Positions 6,208 through 9,419 of a stretch of 9,419 nt of DNA are shown piece after piece. How positions within the stretch are numbered: the stretch's first letter is position 1; every line of letters starts with the position of its first letter. Source of the stretch: Planctomycetaceae bacterium (GTDB lineage Bacteria > Planctomycetota > Planctomycetia > Pirellulales > Pirellulaceae). A model generated the notes under the pieces. It saw nothing but the letters and a program-made list of their open reading frames with translations, searched no databases and was not told the DNA's origin. The DNA is taken from the NCBI GenBank assembly GCA_003501565.1, contig DNPC01000165.1:1-9419 (forward strand), read 5' to 3'. The translations under genes were made by a program, and so were the position numbers.

Positions 6208-7827
6208 CTAGGCGATGGCGCCTTCGGCTCGCTGCTTTTCCTTGTCTTCTTTCTCGTAGTTCGTCACGAGAGCTTCCGTGGTGAGCAGCAATCCTGCAAT
6301 ACTGCCCGCATTGGCGAGTGCCGTGCGAACAACCTTTACCGGATCGATAATACCGGACTTCATCATGTCAACGTACTCGCCGACATGCGCGTTGAAGCCT
6401 TGGTTGAGAGCCTTTTGCGTGACTTCGTCAACGACTACGGAGCCATCGATACCAGCGTTGTCGGCAATCTGACGCATTGGAGCAGACAGCGAACGCAAGA
6501 TAATCTGAGCGCCGATTTTTTCGTCACCCTTACACTTCGACAAAGCCGCTTCAACAGCTTCGGTGCATCGCACGAGCGCGACTCCACCACCAGGCAGAAT
6601 GCCTTCTTCCATCGCCGCACGCGTAGCATGCAGTGCGTCTTCTACGCGAGCCTTCTTTTGCTTCATGTCAGCTTCGGTCTCTGCACCGACACTAACAACA
6701 GCCACGCCACCTGCCAACTTAGCCAGTCGCTCTTCCAGCTTCTCGCGATCGTAGTCGCTATCAGTCTGCTCGATTTGCGCTCGAATCTGGGCTACTCGCT
6801 TGTCGATCGCGGAACGATCTCCAGCACCTTCCACGAACGTGGTCGAACCCTTATCAACCGTAACCTTCTTCGCTCGTCCCAGTTGTTCCAGCGTGATGTT
6901 TTCTAGCTGGATCCCCAAGTCTTCGCTGATGAAAGTGCCGCCGGTAAGCGTAGCAATATCACCCATCATCGCCTTGCGACGATCGCCAAATCCCGGTGCC
7001 TTCACGGCACAGACATTCAGCGTTCCACGCAGCTTGTTAACAACCAGCAGCGTCAGGGCTTCGGCATCAACATCTTCAGCGATAATCATGAGCGGCTTGC
7101 CGCTTTGGCTTGCCTTCTCAAGGACTGGCACCAAGTCACGAATGTTGCTGATCTTCTTCTCGTACAACAGAACCAGAGCGTCGTCGAACGACGTGGTCAT
7201 ACTGCCCGGATCGGTGATGAAGTAAGGTGAAATGTAGCCCTTGTCGAACTGCATCCCATCGACGTACTCAACGGTGGTTTCAGCCGTCTTGCCTTCTTCG
7301 ACCGTAAGAACGCCATCCTTACCCACTCGTTCGAGTGCTTCAGCGAGCAATTCACCGATCTGCATGTCGTTGTTAGCGCTAATCGCTCCAACGTGGGCGA
7401 CTTGACTAGCATCTTTGACTGGCTTGCCAAGCTCGTGCAATTTTTCTACGGCGGCATTGACCGCTTTTTCAATCCCACGGCGAATCGCATTCGGGTTGCT
7501 ACCCGCTACGATATTCCGCAAGCCTTCTTTGAAAATGGCTCGTGCCAGGACCGTAGCGGTCGTGGTGCCGTCACCGGCCAGATCGCTGGTCTTCTGCGCG
7601 ACTTCGACCACGAGCTTGGCGCCCATGTTTTCAAAGCGATCTTCCAACTCAATTTCTTTTGCAACCGTCACACCGTCTTTAGTGACAGTCGGTCCGCCGA
7701 AACTCTTATCAATGATTACGTTTCGACCGGTTGGTCCCATCGTCACGGCAACGGCATCCGCAAGCTTTTCAACACCTCGCAGAATGCGTGCACGTGCGTG
7801 ATCCTCAAACATCAACTGTTTTGCCAC
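6208..7827 (-). CDS. groEL: GroEL chaperonin paralog without GGM tail
   Basis: This is a complete 539-residue Hsp60 chaperonin. It assembles as ring-shaped heptamers that fold proteins in an ATP-driven chamber capped by GroES. Nucleotide-binding residues are intact: GDGTTTATVLA at 85-95 (D86 equals E. coli D87), the GPTGRNV loop near residues 31-37, and VEDALHATRA with D397 (E. coli D398, needed for ATP hydrolysis). The apical substrate and GroES-binding surface keeps the canonical aromatics in KGYISPYF (Y198, Y202, F203). The C terminus is the oddity: it ends in a charged EKEDKEKQRAEGAIA tail instead of the flexible Gly-Gly-Met repeats. The start is a GTG at 7827; MAKQ fits the family, and AAGGA (7837-7841) lies 9 bases upstream. 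It follows groES by 93 bases and precedes a strong terminator. Confidence 0.97.
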   Translation of the reverse strand: MAKQLMFEDHARARILRGVEKLADAVAVTMGPTGRNVIIDKSFGGPTVTKDGVTVAKEIELEDRFENMGAKLVVEVAQKTSDLAGDGTTTATVLARAIFKEGLRNIVAGSNPNAIRRGIEKAVNAAVEKLHELGKPVKDASQVAHVGAISANNDMQIGELLAEALERVGKDGVLTVEEGKTAETTVEYVDGMQFDKGYISPYFITDPGSMTTSFDDALVLLYEKKISNIRDLVPVLEKASQSGKPLMIIAEDVDAEALTLLVVNKLRGTLNVCAVKAPGFGDRRKAMMGDIATLTGGTFISEDLGIQLENITLEQLGRAKKVTVDKGSTTFVEGAGDRSAIDKRVAQIRAQIEQTDSDYDREKLEERLAKLAGGVAVVSVGAETEADMKQKKARVEDALHATRAAMEEGILPGGGVALVRCTEAVEAALSKCKGDEKIGAQIILRSLSAPMRQIADNAGIDGSVVVDEVTQKALNQGFNAHVGEYVDMMKSGIIDPVKVVRTALANAGSIAGLLLTTEALVTNYEKEDKEKQRAEGAIA

Positions 7828-7920
7828 GCTATTGTTTCCTTAAATCCAGGATTGTTTTTTAACATTCGGTTACGCCGCAGTCGCTCACACGCGTCGCAGC
7901 GTAAATGACGCAAGCCGCGT
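7828..7920 (-). other. groES-groEL intergenic spacer
   Basis: These 93 bases hold the groEL ribosome binding site, a short A-rich run (about 7855-7862) and, nearer groES, a GC-rich block with several small GCGT/ACGC inverted arms that could form weak alternative hairpins. I see no T-run terminator, no CIRCE element and no clear promoter, so groES and groEL are probably cotranscribed. Confidence 0.4.
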
Positions 7921-8220
7921 TTAGGCGTTAACCTTAGCCAGGATGTCGCTCTCGCGAAGAATCTTGACTTCCTTACCGTCGACTTCGATGTCGCTTCCAC
8001 CGTATTTGCCGTAGATCACGATATCACCGATCACGACAGAAAGCGTTCCTCGGTTACCACTATCGAGAAGCTTTCCAGGGCCAATCGCGACGACGGTTCC
8101 ACGCTGCGGCTTTTCCTTGGCTGAATCAGGAAGCACGATACCACCTGCAGTGGTCTCTTCGGCTTCTTCAGGCTGTACAACAACACGATCATCCAGAGGT
8201 CGAATCTTTAGCTTTGCCAT
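7921..8220 (-). CDS. groES: GroES co-chaperonin
   Basis: This is a 99-residue Hsp10 that forms the seven-membered lid of the GroEL chamber. The start MAKLKIRPLDDRVVV and the mobile loop with GGIVLP (residues 26-31), which docks on the GroEL apical domains, are intact. So is the following KEKPQRGTVVAIGPGK strand. It is the only groES in the window and lies between two groEL genes on the same strand, 59 bases after one and 93 before the other, so both may compete for or share it. An AGGA lies 10 bases before the ATG. Length and motifs are normal. Confidence 0.97.
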   Translation of the reverse strand: MAKLKIRPLDDRVVVQPEEAEETTAGGIVLPDSAKEKPQRGTVVAIGPGKLLDSGNRGTLSVVIGDIVIYGKYGGSDIEVDGKEVKILRESDILAKVNA

Positions 8221-8279
8221 GGTTTATTATTCCTGAGTTTTGTGAGAATTGATTTTTATTCAGTGGAGCAGGGCAGGGG

Positions 8280-9419
8280 TTACATCATGCCGGGCATGCC
8301 GCCCATTCCACCCATGCCGCCCATTCCACCCATGCCGCCCATACCACCCATGGGGTCCATGCCGCCCATGCCGTGGTCGTGGTGATCGTGACCACCTTCT
8401 TCCTCTTCAACTGGGATATCGGTGACCAGTGATTCGGTTGTCAGTAGCAGTGATGCGACGCTAGCCGCGTTTTGCAACGCCGTGCGAACCACCTTCGCTG
8501 GGTCGATCACTCCCGCGGCAACCATGTCGGTGTACTTATCTGCATTCGCATCGTAGCCCTCGGTTTTCGCCTTGAGCTGACGCACACGGTTGACAACGAC
8601 GGCGCCATCCAGGCCAGCGTTGGTAGCGATTGCTCGAAGCGGACCGTCGAGAACGTTCTTGATGATGTTTGCTCCAAGTGCTTCGTCACCTTCCAAGCCC
8701 AGCTTCTTCAGCGCCGGCTCGCAACGGATCAAGGCTGTTCCACCACCAGGCACGATGCCTTCGTGGAGAGCCGCTTGCGTTGCCGCCTTGGCATCGTCAA
8801 GCAGTGCCTTGCGCTCTTTCATTTCCGTCTCGGTAGCTGCACCGACGGAGATTTGCGCGACGCCACCAGCCAACTTGGCCAACCGCTCCTGCAACTTCTC
8901 GCGATCGTAATCACTATCGGTAACATCGATCTCGCGACGAATTTGCTCCGCGCGTCCACTGATCTCATCCTTACTTCCGCCACCTTTGACGATGACAGTG
9001 TCTTCACTCGTGATGCGAACCTTCTTAGCTCGACCGAGATCTGAAAGCTTGACGCTTTCGAGGTCGATACCTAGGTCCTTGAAGATCGCTTGGCCGCCGG
9101 TCAAGGTTGCCAGGTCACCCATGATGGCCTTGCGACGATCGCCGTAACCAGGTGCTTTCACAGCACATACATTCAAGATGCCTCGCATCTTGTTGACGAC
9201 CAGCGTTGCCAGGGCTTCGCCATCGACGTCTTCGGCGATAATCAACAAAGGCTTCTTCGCCTTGCTAGCCGCCTCGAGCAGAGGGATGAGCTTCTTGTTT
9301 GAGCTAATCTTCTCTTCGAAGATCAAAATGTGGCAGTCGTCGAGCTCAACGGAGACATCGTCTGGGTTCGTGACGAAGTGCGGAGATAGAAAACCACGGT
9401 CGAACTGCATGCCTTCGAC
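8280..9419 (-). CDS. groEL: GroEL chaperonin with His-rich GGM tail, 5'-truncated
   Basis: This is the C-terminal part of a second Hsp60 chaperonin. The frame continues past the window edge (three further codons, V-E-G, precede the Met at 9410), so the N-terminal equatorial and intermediate parts are missing. Visible are the apical domain (AEDVDGEALATLVVNKMRG, CAVKAPGYGDRRKA), the intermediate hinge with LLDDAKAATQAA (the hydrolytic Asp is kept), the GGGTALIRC segment, and the C-terminal equatorial helices. It ends in EEEEGGHDHHDHG followed by repeated Gly-Gly-Met to the stop, the flexible tail that fills the base of the chamber in typical GroELs. In the apical segment it reads RGFLSPHF where the other GroEL reads KGYISPYF. 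It is the first visible gene of the chaperonin unit; its promoter lies outside the window. Confidence 0.96.
   Translation of the reverse strand, partial: VEGMQFDRGFLSPHFVTNPDDVSVELDDCHILIFEEKISSNKKLIPLLEAASKAKKPLLIIAEDVDGEALATLVVNKMRGILNVCAVKAPGYGDRRKAIMGDLATLTGGQAIFKDLGIDLESVKLSDLGRAKKVRITSEDTVIVKGGGSKDEISGRAEQIRREIDVTDSDYDREKLQERLAKLAGGVAQISVGAATETEMKERKALLDDAKAATQAALHEGIVPGGGTALIRCEPALKKLGLEGDEALGANIIKNVLDGPLRAIATNAGLDGAVVVNRVRQLKAKTEGYDANADKYTDMVAAGVIDPAKVVRTALQNAASVASLLLTTESLVTDIPVEEEEGGHDHHDHGMGGMDPMGGMGGMGGMGGMGGMGGMPGMM
8298..8351 (-). repeat. Three tandem 18-base units encoding the GGM tail
   Basis: The plus-strand unit GCCGCCCATTCCACCCAT occurs at 8298-8315 and 8316-8333, and with one changed base at 8334-8351. 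Each unit encodes two Gly-Gly-Met triplets on the minus strand. The near identity at synonymous positions points to recent duplication or slippage, so tail length may vary between strains. Confidence 0.9.

Noticed and set aside
7393..7908. 171-residue plus-strand reading frame opposite groEL
   Set aside because: It is antisense to a fully conserved GroEL and shows no recognisable domain; long antisense frames are expected from its codon use.
7828..8279. Search for a CIRCE element near groES and groEL
   Set aside because: No TTAGCACTC or GAGTGCTAA half-site is present in either spacer. An element upstream of the truncated groEL would be outside the window.
8472..9044. 190-residue plus-strand reading frame opposite the partial groEL
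   Set aside because: It mirrors the conserved GroEL codons, has no independent motif or ribosome binding site, and is a coding shadow.

Overview
This window most likely comes from a planctomycete, probably a Pirellulales/Rhodopirellula-like bacterium. That is an inference from protein character and gene order: a groEL-groES-groEL-dnaJ-grpE cluster with an unusual second GroEL, beside a divergent GH10-like protein and an M16 peptidase pair. No rRNA or other marker gene is present to confirm it.

Layout: nearly everything is on the minus strand, read from high to low coordinates. It starts with a GroEL cut by the right edge (8280-9419, with a His-rich, GGM-repeat tail), then groES (7921-8220) and a complete second groEL (6208-7827) without a GGM tail. 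A strong intrinsic terminator at about 6093-6127 closes this chaperonin unit. A second unit follows: dnaJ (4855-6012), grpE (4149-4718), a small FmdB-type zinc-ribbon protein (3760-4077), and two overlapping M16 peptidase-family genes (2387-3637 and 1192-2406). At the left edge, on the plus strand, lies the 3' part of a gene for a GH10-like TIM-barrel protein (1-1114). It converges on the peptidase genes with a 77-base gap.

How the genes work together: GroEL/GroES form the chaperonin folding chamber. DnaJ and GrpE are the co-chaperone and nucleotide exchange factor of DnaK, which is not in the window. The M16 pair looks like one functional protease split over two chains: one keeps the zinc site (HFLEH), the other has lost it but keeps the Arg/Tyr substrate-binding segment. 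Together this is a protein quality-control neighbourhood, with the FmdB protein as its uncharacterised member.

Points most worth a second look: the two GroELs with different tails and different apical residues around a single groES; the complementary M16 pair; the GH10-like protein that appears to have lost its catalytic glutamates; and a 14-base perfect palindrome inside the likely dnaJ promoter. No CIRCE element, CRISPR array, insertion sequence or RNA gene was seen. No stretch longer than about 200 bases lacks a gene.
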